The notes under the pieces: generated by a model | The model's database searches: none | What the model was told of the DNA's origin: nothing | The model's input: the letters and a program-made list of their open reading frames with translations, nothing else | Part shown: in pieces, positions 33,351-42,495 of the stretch | Position numbering within the stretch: position 1 is the stretch's first letter | How the letters are laid out: every line of letters begins with the position of its first letter | Translations under genes and position numbers: made by a program | NCBI GenBank assembly: GCA_040882565.1 | Contig: JBBEAZ010000014.1 | Coordinates: 78,498 to 142,497 of the forward strand | From: CF-162 sp040882565 | Lineage (GTDB): Bacteria; Chloroflexota; Dehalococcoidia; SM23-28-2; RBG-16-64-32 | Direction of reading: 5' to 3' | DNA length: 64,000 bases

Positions 33351-34387
33351 ACGTGATTGACCTGCGCAGCGATACGCTTACGCTGCCTTCGCCGGAGATG
33401 CAGAAGGCGATGGCGGATGCCGAGCTAGGCGACGATGTGTTCGCCGAGGATCCGACGATCAACCGCTTCCAGGAGATGGCGGCGGACCGAATGGGCAAGG
33501 AAGCGGCGCTGTTCACTTCGAGCGGAACGCAGAGCAACCTTGTCTCGCTGCTGACGCACTGTGGGCGCGGCGCGGAGGTGATTGTCGGCGAGGAGGCGCA
33601 CATCCTGTTCTTCGAGCAGGGCGGCGCCTGGGCGGTTGGCGGGATGGGGCTGCGGCCGGTGCGAAACGACGCGAAGGGGCGGCTGGACCTGGCCGAAGTG
33701 CGGGCGAAGATTAGGCCCGACAACGAGCATTTCCCGCGGACCGGCTTGATCGCCGTCGAGAACACGCACAACCGTTGCGGCGGCACCGTGCTCGGCGAGG
33801 AAGATCTGGCCTCGGTGCGCGAGATTGCGGATGCAAGCGTGGTGCCGGTGCACATGGACGGCGCGCGGATCTTCAACGCGGCTGTCAAGCTGGGCGTGCC
33901 GGTTGACCGGCTGGCCGGGTATGCGGACTCGATCTGCTTCAGTCTCTCGAAGGGATTGGGGTGTCCGGTGGGGTCGGTGATCTGCGGATCGAAGGAGTTC
34001 ATCGCGGAGGCGCGGCGGAACCGCAAGCTGCTGGGCGGAGGCATGCGGCAGGCGGGGGTGTTGGCGGCGGCGGGGATCTACGCGCTCGAGAATATGGTCG
34101 AGCGGCTGGCCGAAGATCATGAGAACGCACGGCTGCTGGCTGAGGGATTGCGCGAACTGCCGGGTGTCCATCTAGATCCGGAGCCGGAGACGAACCTGAT
34201 CTACTTCACGATTGAAGGTTGGGACACGGGCAAGCTGGTGGTGCGGCTGGCGCAGCAGGGGCTGTTGTGCTTCGACGAAGGGAGGCGGCGCATTCGCTGG
34301 GTGACGCACTTCGGGATCGAGCGCGCGGACGTCGACGAGGCGCTCGGGCGGATGCGCGCGGTGTTGGCTGCGGGCCCCGGCGGTTGA
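33347..34387 (+). CDS. ltaE: low-specificity L-threonine aldolase
   Basis: PLP-dependent enzyme splitting threonine/allo-threonine to glycine and acetaldehyde. It has 346 residues. It begins VIDLRSDTLTLPSPEM, has GDDVFAEDPT, SSGTQSNL, the DGAR motif for the PLP nitrogen and the Schiff-base lysine in SLSKGLGCPVGS (about residue 200). A TTG overlapping the cupin stop is taken as start; a GTG two codons later is possible. It is followed by a lipoprotein gene with a TGATG overlap. Confidence 0.93.
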   Translation: MNVIDLRSDTLTLPSPEMQKAMADAELGDDVFAEDPTINRFQEMAADRMGKEAALFTSSGTQSNLVSLLTHCGRGAEVIVGEEAHILFFEQGGAWAVGGMGLRPVRNDAKGRLDLAEVRAKIRPDNEHFPRTGLIAVENTHNRCGGTVLGEEDLASVREIADASVVPVHMDGARIFNAAVKLGVPVDRLAGYADSICFSLSKGLGCPVGSVICGSKEFIAEARRNRKLLGGGMRQAGVLAAAGIYALENMVERLAEDHENARLLAEGLRELPGVHLDPEPETNLIYFTIEGWDTGKLVVRLAQQGLLCFDEGRRRIRWVTHFGIERADVDEALGRMRAVLAAGPGG

Positions 34388-35106
34388 TGCGGCTCGGGGC
34401 GACGATTCTCGCGATGCTTTTGGTCGCGGCGTGTTCTGGTGGGGACTCGGTGGTGTCGCGGGATGTTGTCGATCAGATCCCGTGGCCGGAGACGGAGACG
34501 GCGACGTACCGGGTGCTAAATGACGACGCCAAGGAAGTCGGGACGATGGTGTTGACCGTTGAGCCGGGCGAGGAAGGAGAGACGGTGCTCAGGCAGCACT
34601 TCGACTTCCCGGAGACCGGTTTCACGAACGATGCGGAGGTAGTGGTCGACAGCGCAGAGCTGCAGCCGCGGAGTTCCCGCTTTCAGATCGATGGGCCGGA
34701 GGGTGTGCTCGATTGCGAAGCGACATACGAGGGTAGCGAAGTGAAGGTGCACCGCGTCGGGGAGGATGGCGCGCGTGACGACACGCTGGACGTGCCGTCG
34801 GTCGCTCACGACAGCTGGTCGGACCTGTTTGTCTGGCGGACGATCACGTTCTCGCAGGGCTTCGACACGGCGTACACGGATATGTTGTCGTGCGTGCTGG
34901 CGAAGCCGCAGCGTTTGGAGATCAAGCTCGATGTGACGGGTTCGGAAGAGGTCGAGGTGCCGTTCGGTACGTTTGAGGCGTGGCGGGTGGAGATCGAGGC
35001 GGGGCGCGATCAGAAGGCCTGGTTTACGACGGACGACGCCCACATTCTCGTTCGCTACGACAACGGGGAGCAGGTGTTCGAGCTTACGGACTACGAAGCA
35101 GAGTAG
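34387..35106 (+). CDS. lipoprotein, DUF3108-like
   Basis: A 239-residue exported protein with a short signal and lipobox (MLLVAACSGG), which would be processed by LspA. The mature part is beta-rich (ATYRVLNDDAKEVGTMVLTV, VEVPFGTFEAWRVEIEAG, WFTTDDAHILVRYDNG). This layout resembles DUF3108/LolA-like outer-surface proteins. Function is unknown. Its ATG overlaps the threonine aldolase stop by one base. Confidence 0.78.
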   Translation: MRLGATILAMLLVAACSGGDSVVSRDVVDQIPWPETETATYRVLNDDAKEVGTMVLTVEPGEEGETVLRQHFDFPETGFTNDAEVVVDSAELQPRSSRFQIDGPEGVLDCEATYEGSEVKVHRVGEDGARDDTLDVPSVAHDSWSDLFVWRTITFSQGFDTAYTDMLSCVLAKPQRLEIKLDVTGSEEVEVPFGTFEAWRVEIEAGRDQKAWFTTDDAHILVRYDNGEQVFELTDYEAE

Positions 35107-35252
35107 TCGACGCGCGTTAGGGCGGGCGTGGGCGTTGGGTGCGGGATCGGCGCGGCGCTGCCGCCGACATCGGCCATGCATTCGATGAAGATGACGAAGG
35201 CCAAGAGGAGGGCGAGGATGAGCCAGGCGATGCGGAACGCGCCGATGGTCAT
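35091..35252 (-). CDS. small membrane protein
   Basis: A 53-residue protein starting MTIGAFRIAW, with one membrane segment (LILALLLAFVIFIECMA) and a short proline-rich tail. CGGAGC lies about 8 bases before the ATG. It overlaps the end of the convergent lipoprotein gene by 16 bases. Function unknown. Confidence 0.5.
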   Translation of the reverse strand: MTIGAFRIAWLILALLLAFVIFIECMADVGGSAAPIPHPTPTPALTRVDYSAS

Positions 35253-35282
35253 GGGGTTGCTCCGAGGCTGAGGGTCATCCAT

Positions 35283-35604
35283 TCAATGATAGGCGGATAG
35301 GCGTGGGGCCGCCATGTCAGCGCTGTGGCCCGCGGTCCCGCCCCACCCTCCCCAAGGAATGGATTCTTCTCGGGGGGCACCCCCCGCCCAGACGGGCCCG
35401 TAGGGAACCCCCGAGGCAGCGACTCCGCTGCACCTTCGAGTTAGGGTGAGAGAGCGCCGCGTGGGTCAGGGCTGGGGCCCTGNNNNNNNNNNCCGGGGGG
35501 GGGGGGGGCGGGGCCCCCCCCCCACGGGAATGGGTGGGGCATGTGTTGTGGCACGAGCGGGGCGTGGGCGGGCGCCCATACCTGTCCGCTGAGTCGGCCG
35601 TGGC
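35283..35604. other. intergenic stretch with repeat element and assembly gap
   Basis: It holds a GC-rich repeat element (hairpin at 35416-35431) and ten undetermined bases (35483-35492) flanked by G and C homopolymers. No gene is visible. The sequence around the gap is probably unreliable. Confidence 0.7.
35416..35431. repeat. GCAGCG hairpin element, copy A
   Basis: GCAGCG-ACTC-CGCTGC, followed by ACCTTCGAGTT. The arrangement and surrounding GC-rich sequence resemble the two copies at 45324 and 45463. Confidence 0.6.
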
Positions 35605-36873
35605 TTAGACGGGGATCTCGGTGATGTGCCAGCGGGGGCGTTTCATGGTCAGGGTCAGGGGGACGGCGAGGAGGGCGCCGGCGGAGAGGATGAGGAAGGA
35701 GAGGCGGTAGCTTTCGGTCTGGTCGTACATCCAGCCGGCGAAGACGGGGCCGACGAGGCCGCCGAGGGTGGCGATGGTGAAGACGAGGCCCTGGATGGCG
35801 CCCAAGGCTTTCATGCCGAAGTACTCGGCCTGGAACGTAGGGCGGACGGGGATGATGCCGCCCCAACCGATGGCGAAGACCGGCAGCGCGTAGATGATCT
35901 GCCAGGGCTCGAAGATCGTTGCGTAGAGCACGAGGGCGAGGGCACAGGTGCCGAACGAGGTCGCGAGCACGCGCCGCTTGTCCATGACGTCGGCGAGCTG
36001 GCCCATTCCGAAGCGGCCGCTGAGGCTGATCAGGGTCATCGCCGTGACGGTGCCGGCGGCGAGGCCCTCGGAGAGGCCGATGCTCTTGGTGAAGTAGGGG
36101 ATCTGGTGCACGATGACGGCGATCATGCCGACGTTGGTGAGCATGACGGCGAAGGAGAGCTGCCAGAAGGCGGTGGTGCGAATAGCTTCGCTGACGGTCA
36201 GGCCCTCGGCGGGGAGAGGCGGGGCAGTGCTGCCGTCGGCGAGCAGGGTTGCGGCGTCGCCGTCGGGTTGGAGGCCGAGGTCTTCGGGGCGGTTGCGGAT
36301 GCTCATGGCGAGGGGGAAGCAAACGACGAGCTGGGTGATGCCCATGATGACGAGGGCGTCGCGCCAGCCGAAGGAGGAGATGAGCAGCTCGAGGACGAGG
36401 ACCATGACGCCGCTGGTGCCGGCGCCGGCTGTCATGAAGGCGAGGGCACGGCCGCGGCGTCTCTTGAACCAGTGAGCGATGGCGACCATGCCGACGGGGC
36501 CGGCGGTGGCGCTCATGCCGATGGCGATGACGACGATCGCCCCGTAGAAGGCGGGTAGCGACTGCACGCGGCTCAACAGGACGAAGCCGAGGGCGACGAT
36601 GACGACGCCGCCCATCATGAGGCGGCGAGAGCCGACACGGTCGACGAAGAAGCCGACGACGGGCGCGGCGAGGCCGCCGACCTCGGAGCGGAGGGAGAAG
36701 GCGAGGGCGACGCTGGCGCGCGACCAGCCGAATTCGTCGGTAATGGGGTTGAAGAGGGCGCTGAAGCCGTAGAAGAAGGTGCCGCCGGTGAGGAAGACGA
36801 TGACGGCGCTGGCGCCGACGACCCACCATCCGTAGAAAATGCCCTTGGCCTGGGCGATGGCGGCGACGCTCAA
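35605..36873 (-). CDS. MFS transporter (monocarboxylate/oxalate-formate type)
   Basis: A 422-residue inner-membrane transporter with about 12 membrane segments, starting near KGIFYGWWVVGASAVIVF. The MFS motif A is degenerate (FFVDRVGSRRLMMGG; GQLADVMDKRRVLA). The FYGWWVV start and fold are typical of OFA/MCT-type carriers. The TTG at 36873 was chosen because GGGAG lies 6 bases before it; a longer frame would run into the tRNA gene. Substrate unknown. It reads toward the assembly gap. Confidence 0.85.
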   Translation of the reverse strand: MSVAAIAQAKGIFYGWWVVGASAVIVFLTGGTFFYGFSALFNPITDEFGWSRASVALAFSLRSEVGGLAAPVVGFFVDRVGSRRLMMGGVVIVALGFVLLSRVQSLPAFYGAIVVIAIGMSATAGPVGMVAIAHWFKRRRGRALAFMTAGAGTSGVMVLVLELLISSFGWRDALVIMGITQLVVCFPLAMSIRNRPEDLGLQPDGDAATLLADGSTAPPLPAEGLTVSEAIRTTAFWQLSFAVMLTNVGMIAVIVHQIPYFTKSIGLSEGLAAGTVTAMTLISLSGRFGMGQLADVMDKRRVLATSFGTCALALVLYATIFEPWQIIYALPVFAIGWGGIIPVRPTFQAEYFGMKALGAIQGLVFTIATLGGLVGPVFAGWMYDQTESYRLSFLILSAGALLAVPLTLTMKRPRWHITEIPV

Positions 36874-36926
36874 TGTTGCTCCCGGCGCTATGATATAAGC
36901 CTGCGCGGATGAAGCGCAGGTAGCGA

Positions 36927-37001
36927 GCGGGAGTAGCTCAGTGGTAGAGCATCTGCCTTCCAAGCAGAGGGTCGCGGGTTCGATCCCCGTCTCCCGCTCC
37001 A
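36927..37001 (+). tRNA. tRNA-Gly (anticodon TCC)
   Basis: Acceptor stem GCGGGAG/CTCCCGC is perfect. The anticodon arm is TCTGC-CTTCCAA-GCAGA, giving the anticodon TCC. The T-loop TTCGATC and an encoded CCA end (36999-37001) are present. The D-arm TAGCTCAGTGGTAGAGCA is standard. Confidence 0.97.
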
Positions 37002-37142
37002 GATACGATTTCGGCGGTTGTGGGTCGCAAAATGCAGTTGGTTTTTTCAGAAGTCAGATGGCCTCGCCCTGCCTTCCTGTATCTAGCGCAGTGCACCTCT
37101 GACTTAGCCTAGATACGAATTTGAGGCCCCCTGACATATGCG

Positions 37143-37418
37143 CAGGGGCCCATGCAGCCCATTCGCGGCGCTGGTTGTACTCAGGGTGACGGTGGCAACC
37201 TTGGCATCGGCACGCACAGCGAGGTAAAAGGGAAATAATCCGATCCTTACCGGCACATGGTAGGCCTGGACAGCGATGACCTGGACGCGGATTCCAGCGG
37301 CTGGAGGCGGCGGGCCGTTGAGTTCATCGAGCCGCCTACGGATTACACCGGCCTGCGAATCGCCACCCTGCGCGATCCAGAAGGAAACATCGTGCAACTG
37401 TACCAACCGGTCAGTTAG
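37143..37418 (+). pseudogene. VOC/glyoxalase-family remnant with internal stop
   Basis: One frame reads GGNLGIGTHSEVKGK, then a TAA (37236-37238), then SDPYRHMVGLDSDDLDA, VEFIEPPTDYTGLRIATLRD and PEGNIVQLYQPVS to a TAG. The end is a typical VOC/bleomycin-resistance domain C-terminus. The N-terminal part is missing or beyond recognition. The gene is decayed. Confidence 0.7.
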
Positions 37419-37466
37419 GGACTCACAACCGACAGCCGCGAAACCAGGTGGTTGCAGGAGGTTTCT

Positions 37467-38255
37467 CTAGACGTATTTGTAGCGCGCCGCTAGGAGGCCT
37501 GTTGCCTCGCTGGTGTCGACGTCGGCGATGAGCAAGCCTGCTTTGCCGTACGGCTGGTAGGTGAGCAGCGTTCCGTCCGGCCGCACCACCGCCGATGTGG
37601 TTGGGGAGCCGGCACTGGCGAAGTTTACGCTGGCGACATAACAGGTGTTCTCCGCCGGCGCGACATAACAACGCTTTCTCATGGAATGAATTCGCAGGAT
37701 CGGCGAAAGTCGAGGGCTGGTAGCTGCCAGGCTCGGCTTCGTGGAAATGCGGGTGGAAGACGACTTGCGCGCCGTGGCGCACGGCCCAGCGGACGGTTTC
37801 CGGATAGCGCCAACCCTCGTGGCAGATGGCGATACCGAATGTCAGCGGACCGGTTTGGAACACCCGCCTCCCGGAACCAAACGAGTAGGTGCCTTCCTCG
37901 GATGGATCGATTTGGACTTTGTCCTGGAAGCCGGCGATAGTGCCGTCTCGATCGACGACCAGTGCAGTGGCTAGCAAGGCGCCGTCGACGACGCGTTCGG
38001 TGCCGAGAACAACTGCGACGTTGGCCTGCGCGGCGGCCGCGCAATGGCGGACCAGGCGCGATCGAGGAACGCAGGGTCGGGAGGCGGCACGGTCTTGCCT
38101 GGCCCTCGGTAGCCGGGAACGAAGCACTCAGGAAAGCAGATGATGCCGGCGCCTTCGTTTGACGCTTGAGCGATGGCTTGCTCGGCCAGCGTGACGGACT
38201 CCTCGGGAGTCGCCGGGAAGCGGATGTTGGCGAGCGCGATGCGAAAGGTGGTCAT
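37467..38255 (-). pseudogene. nitrilase/carbon-nitrogen hydrolase with two frameshifts
   Basis: Three frames make one CN hydrolase. From 38255: MTTFRIALANIRFPATPEES with the catalytic Glu in FPECFVPGY. A second frame has the catalytic Lys in DKVQIDPSEEGTYSF and Cys in AICHEGWRYPE. The third (from about 37682) has ENTCYVASVNFASAG and ends at 37467. All three catalytic residues survive. Frame changes occur near 38060 and 37640. The neighbouring VOC remnant also looks decayed, but sequence error is possible. Confidence 0.75.
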
Positions 38256-38385
38256 TTGGTGATGCCAATTTTGGCGTCATCTGCCTTTCTGGGCAAGGCG
38301 CGATCTTTGGCCGGCGTCCCCCGGTCGGGCTGTGCAGGAGTTGGGTCGGTGAAGTTCACGCTCCGCGTCGAGCGGCGGGGGTGCC

Positions 38386-38413
38386 GTACAATTCGCGCCA
38401 TGGAGCGCGAAGT
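38386..38413 (+). repeat. promoter-start cassette, copy 1
   Basis: 28 bases with TACAAT (38387-38392), 7 bases, ATG (38400) and four more codons. It is identical to 52993-53020 and differs at two bases from 49802-49829. The downstream proteins are unrelated after residue 5. Confidence 0.75.
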
Positions 38414-40283
38414 GCGACGAATTCCTCCGCGGATCGCGGTGGCGATCATGCTGATTGTTGTTGCGGTGGTGGCGTTCGGCGCGCTTGCTTCGGCGTCGAC
38501 GACGTTTGAAGACGCGTTCGATCGCAGCCGTAGCACGACGCTAGGTCAGGGTTGGCAGGAAGTGCAGGGCGATCAGCTGATCCAAGGTAATGAGCTCAGG
38601 AGTGCGGCAGGGATAACCGGGACGTCGATCGCCATCCAGCCGTCAACGGCGAGCAGTGAGCAGACCGTTTCGGCGATGTTCGCGTCGAGCAACAACAATT
38701 CGGTGCCTGTGCTCGGACTCGTCCTTCGCTATGAAAGCCCGCAAGCGTATTACGCGTTTTACCGGCTGGTTGGAGGCACGAGCGTACTTCGCATCGCCAA
38801 GGTGAGCAACGGACAGGAACTCGTCCTCGCCCAGCTGGGAGTGCCAAATCCCTCGGTGGACAGCTTCTTCACGCTGTCGGCAACGGCCATCGGGAACAAC
38901 CTATCGCTCAGGTTGAACGGCGGGCAGGCGGTTACGGTGAGTGACTCGAGCATTGCGTCGGGCGCAGCCGGCATTCTTCTCGGTAGCAGGACGACGAATC
39001 CTGCGCTGCGGTTGTCGCAGCGTAGCGACAACTTCAGCGCCACGGGCACGACATCGGGGCCGCCGATGCCGCGTCTCGCTGTCTCGCTCGCGTCCAACCC
39101 GTCACCGCAGAGTGTGGCCCCGGGTGTCCAGGGTGTGACGTTTACGAATGTTGTACTCGATGCGGGCGGGTCGGCTGAGGATGTTTGGGTCGGTTCGCTG
39201 GAACTGGACCTCGAAACTGACAGCGGAGCGACTAACCCGGATGCGTGCCAGCTATTCGATGGTGTGAACGTGTTGACGACTGGAGGGAATGTCGTTAATC
39301 CCAGCGCTGACGGGACGTATGCGTTCACGCTCGATAACGTGCTCATCGTGCCGATGCAAGCCCAGAAGAATCTGAGGGTCGGATGCAACGTTCCCGCGGG
39401 CGCAGCGGCGGGCGATACGATTGAGTGGCGCCTGAGCGCTGCCGACGCGATCGATTCGCGCGGTGCGACTTCGGGTGAAGCGGCGGTCACGCAGGTACAG
39501 GCGTCGCAGGACAACCAGAACAAGGTGACCGTGCACCCTGTTGTGGGCGGCACGGAGGCTATCGATCTGACCGAGTTGAGGGCCGTGCTGCGCGCCGGCG
39601 AGATCAGCCTGGGGTCCGACCTTGGTGAGCAGGCTCCGGGCTATCCTTCCCATTTCGCCATGAACTTCGAGGGCCAGTCCCCTCCGAATACCGCGTGGCT
39701 CAGCGTTTGTGACCAGGCGTTATCCGGCGATGCGACCGTCTGCGCCGACATGCTCGACTCGGAGATCAACGGTGAACAATGCGGCGGGGTCGCCGCTCTT
39801 GTCACCGAGGGGGCGTCTGGCCGGGCGATCGTCGCGCGTTCATGCGATGCGAAGGGCACGGACATGCTGCGCTTGGGCGTGCTGAATACGGCGACCGGCG
39901 TAGTGACACCGCTCGTGAACACGAATCTCTTCGGCCGGACCGACACGTACGGGGGCAGCGTCCCGCCAGCTAACTGCGATCACCATCAGAACCAGGCGGA
40001 CTACCACATGTACTGCCAGTGGGTGCGGACGTGCCTGACGGTGGCTACCAATCAGGACGGCACGGTCACCTTCACGGCTCGGTCTTGGCTACGAGGCAGC
40101 GGACCGAAGAACGATCCCTCGAGGAACGACCCGAACTCCGCGGCGCTGACCCTGATCGGGACCGCCACATGGACGGGCCCGCGCCCCGGCAATGTGGCAG
40201 CGAGCGGCAAGGTCGGACTGATGGGAACGGCGACGCAGGCCTGGGAGCGCGCGTCGTTGACGAATCTCGCTGTCGATTGGTGA
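38400..40283 (+). CDS. large secreted protein with laminin-G/concanavalin-like N-terminal domain
   Basis: A 627-residue exported protein. One N-terminal membrane or signal segment (AVAIMLIVVAVVAFGALA) is followed by about 200 residues that look like a concanavalin-type jelly roll (TTFEDAFDRSRSTTLGQGW, AYYAFYRLVG, LSLRLNGGQAV). Next is an Ig/cohesin-like region with a VAPGVQGVTFTNVVLDAGG motif, then a cysteine-containing C-terminal domain. It has no membrane exit signal. No enzyme motif was found; surface binding is a guess. The start has the TACAAT leaderless box. Confidence 0.75.
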   Translation: MEREVRRIPPRIAVAIMLIVVAVVAFGALASASTTFEDAFDRSRSTTLGQGWQEVQGDQLIQGNELRSAAGITGTSIAIQPSTASSEQTVSAMFASSNNNSVPVLGLVLRYESPQAYYAFYRLVGGTSVLRIAKVSNGQELVLAQLGVPNPSVDSFFTLSATAIGNNLSLRLNGGQAVTVSDSSIASGAAGILLGSRTTNPALRLSQRSDNFSATGTTSGPPMPRLAVSLASNPSPQSVAPGVQGVTFTNVVLDAGGSAEDVWVGSLELDLETDSGATNPDACQLFDGVNVLTTGGNVVNPSADGTYAFTLDNVLIVPMQAQKNLRVGCNVPAGAAAGDTIEWRLSAADAIDSRGATSGEAAVTQVQASQDNQNKVTVHPVVGGTEAIDLTELRAVLRAGEISLGSDLGEQAPGYPSHFAMNFEGQSPPNTAWLSVCDQALSGDATVCADMLDSEINGEQCGGVAALVTEGASGRAIVARSCDAKGTDMLRLGVLNTATGVVTPLVNTNLFGRTDTYGGSVPPANCDHHQNQADYHMYCQWVRTCLTVATNQDGTVTFTARSWLRGSGPKNDPSRNDPNSAALTLIGTATWTGPRPGNVAASGKVGLMGTATQAWERASLTNLAVDW

Positions 40284-40355
40284 ACGGCCCCGTCGCGATT
40301 CCCATTGAATCGAAGAGTTGTTTGGGAGAGGCTGCCGAGGCGATAGGTGCAGGGT

Positions 40356-42314
40356 TCAGCCCGCGACGGGAACTTCGCCGCCGGCGGGAGGGGCAATCTG
40401 ATAGAAGTTGCCACCGTGCTCTTTGGCTTCGTACATCGCGGCGTCGGCGTGACTGAGCAGCGCTTCGATGTTCCGCCCAGCGTCCGGATAGATGGCGATG
40501 CCAATGCTGGCGCTCAGGTGGGAGGTTGTGCCGCCAAAGGCGAACGGCTCGCTTACAGCCTCCAGAATCCGCTGGGCGACAGCGACGGCCTGGTCCTGGC
40601 AGCTCAGGTCGTTGAGGACGAGCACGAATTCGTCACCGCCGACCCTTGCCAATACGTCGCCCGCGCGAATCAGACGCTCCATGCGCTGAGCTACGATGCG
40701 TAAGACTTGATCCCCGGTCGAGTGCCCGAACCTATCGTTGACTCCCTTCATGCCGTCGAGGTCCATGTAAAGGAGCGCTAATTTGCCTTCCTGCGAGTCA
40801 AGGCGAATCGCGGCCCTCGCCAGCTCCTCCATGAGCAGCGAGCGATTGGCCAGACCGGTCAGAGGATCGTGGAACGCCAGGTGGCGGATCGTAGCCTCGG
40901 AGCTCTTGCGTTCCGTCACGTCGCGAGCTATAGCGATGAAGCCACTGGCTTCGCCGGCCTCGTCGAGCAGTCGCGACACGCTGAGCTCCGCGGGGAAAGT
41001 CTCGCCATCCTGTCTGATCAGCGTAAATTCGACGATTTCCACAACGTGAGCCCCGAGCGCTGCGGCGAAGCTCTCGCGCAGGCGCTCCCGGTCTTCCGGG
41101 ATCACGAAGTCAAGCGCGTTCCTGCCGAGTAGCGCCTCGACGGTTTCGACTCGCAGCAGCTCCTTCGTCCGGCGATTCGCCATGACGATGACGCCCTGCT
41201 GGTCGGTGACGATCACTGTCTCTGGCGACGTCTCGATCAGCGTCCGGTAGAGGGCCTCGCTCTTGTGCAGCGCTTGCTCGGCGCGCTTTCGCTCGGATAT
41301 GTCGTGCGCGATGTAGACCGTCCCGATATCGTCGCCCGCCCGGTTGTTCAGGACAGAGGAGGAGACGACGGCTATGCGCTCTTCGGCGCCCTCGCCGTAG
41401 TTGATCTCCACGCTGCTTGTCTGCCTCTCGTTGACTTCCGAGAACGGCGGACGTTGAGCGTCCAGAAATGGCCTGCCAATTAGCTTGTCGCGGCGCGTGC
41501 CGAGCATGTCCGCGGCCGCCTGGTTGGCGATTCTAATCGTGTCTTCCGAGTCCAGCACGAGGAGGGCGCCACCCATCGTCTCGATGATCTGGTTTGCGGC
41601 CAAGGCCGGTGTGACGTCAACCAACCGGTAGCGCCAAAGGGCCCGCGTTGTCATCAGGATGAAGATGCCGATGAAGACATAGCCGAACGGGTAGACTTCT
41701 ACGCCCGTGGACGGAAGCCAGTCCACTGACGCGAGGTAGGCGATTGAGAGGGCAACCAGTAACGCGGTGACGCGTCGCCGTTGCGTGGGGGAGCGCGTAG
41801 ACTGCTGCGCCGAGCGTAACACGATGGCAGCAACGATGAGACAGCCGGTCTCGAAAATAGCGAAGGGGAACAGCGCCGGGCGAGACATCGCATTGTAGCC
41901 CCAGAAGTAATGTCTTACGTGGTCGGTGAAGATCTCCGTGCTCGTGTTGATCCCGAGGCTCAGCGCTGAAATCAGTGCGCAAACGAGGATCACCGGCCAA
42001 TACCGCTCGAACCGGTTCGTGACGGCGAAGGCGAAGGCCAGCACTGCTGTTGGCAGGAACGCAAGGCCGAAGAACATCACCTTCAGCCAGGCGAGGGCTA
42101 CCTCGGGATCCGTTGTGGCGTAGCAACCCGCGAATCCGATCAACCAGATAGCGGAGCTTAGCTCCATCACCATGAACGTCACGCTCACTGCTGACCCTCG
42201 TTCGCGCGCCAAGGTGGCGAGGCCGAGGGTAGCGGCCATCAACCCGACGAATGCGACGGGCAACCAATACATAGTGAACGCGTAGTTTCCCGCGTCGAAG
42301 AACTCGTTCATCAA
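40356..42314 (-). CDS. membrane sensor diguanylate cyclase (7TM-PAS-PAS-GGDEF)
   Basis: A 652-residue c-di-GMP synthase. Residues 1 to about 235 have seven or eight hydrophobic segments (histidine-kinase 7TM type). Two PAS domains follow (EDTIRIANQAAADMLG; GVIVMANRRTKELL), then a GGDEF domain with the intact active site RVGGDEF and an inhibitory site RxxD (RAGD) five residues before it. It is expected to raise c-di-GMP in response to a ligand or redox cue. The EAL gene upstream on the same strand encodes the opposing activity. Confidence 0.93.
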   Translation of the reverse strand: MMNEFFDAGNYAFTMYWLPVAFVGLMAATLGLATLARERGSAVSVTFMVMELSSAIWLIGFAGCYATTDPEVALAWLKVMFFGLAFLPTAVLAFAFAVTNRFERYWPVILVCALISALSLGINTSTEIFTDHVRHYFWGYNAMSRPALFPFAIFETGCLIVAAIVLRSAQQSTRSPTQRRRVTALLVALSIAYLASVDWLPSTGVEVYPFGYVFIGIFILMTTRALWRYRLVDVTPALAANQIIETMGGALLVLDSEDTIRIANQAAADMLGTRRDKLIGRPFLDAQRPPFSEVNERQTSSVEINYGEGAEERIAVVSSSVLNNRAGDDIGTVYIAHDISERKRAEQALHKSEALYRTLIETSPETVIVTDQQGVIVMANRRTKELLRVETVEALLGRNALDFVIPEDRERLRESFAAALGAHVVEIVEFTLIRQDGETFPAELSVSRLLDEAGEASGFIAIARDVTERKSSEATIRHLAFHDPLTGLANRSLLMEELARAAIRLDSQEGKLALLYMDLDGMKGVNDRFGHSTGDQVLRIVAQRMERLIRAGDVLARVGGDEFVLVLNDLSCQDQAVAVAQRILEAVSEPFAFGGTTSHLSASIGIAIYPDAGRNIEALLSHADAAMYEAKEHGGNFYQIAPPAGGEVPVAG

Positions 42315-42495
42315 CTTCCAGGTGGCGGACTCCCGCCTGATAAGACAGAGGACAGCTGGGCAATTGTTGTTACATTGGAGAGCGGTGGAGCATCCGGGAA
42401 GTGCTGACGGTCACGTTCGCGCAAGCGTGATCCTGCGGACTGGTGCTTTGGCCGTTCAGAGGCTTGGGCGAGTGTCCCCGGTGGACGGGCTCAAC

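Noticed and set aside
35441..36829. A long minus-strand frame through the assembly gap
   Set aside because: It crosses undetermined bases and lies in another frame of the MFS transporter; its translation is mostly arginine, histidine and proline.
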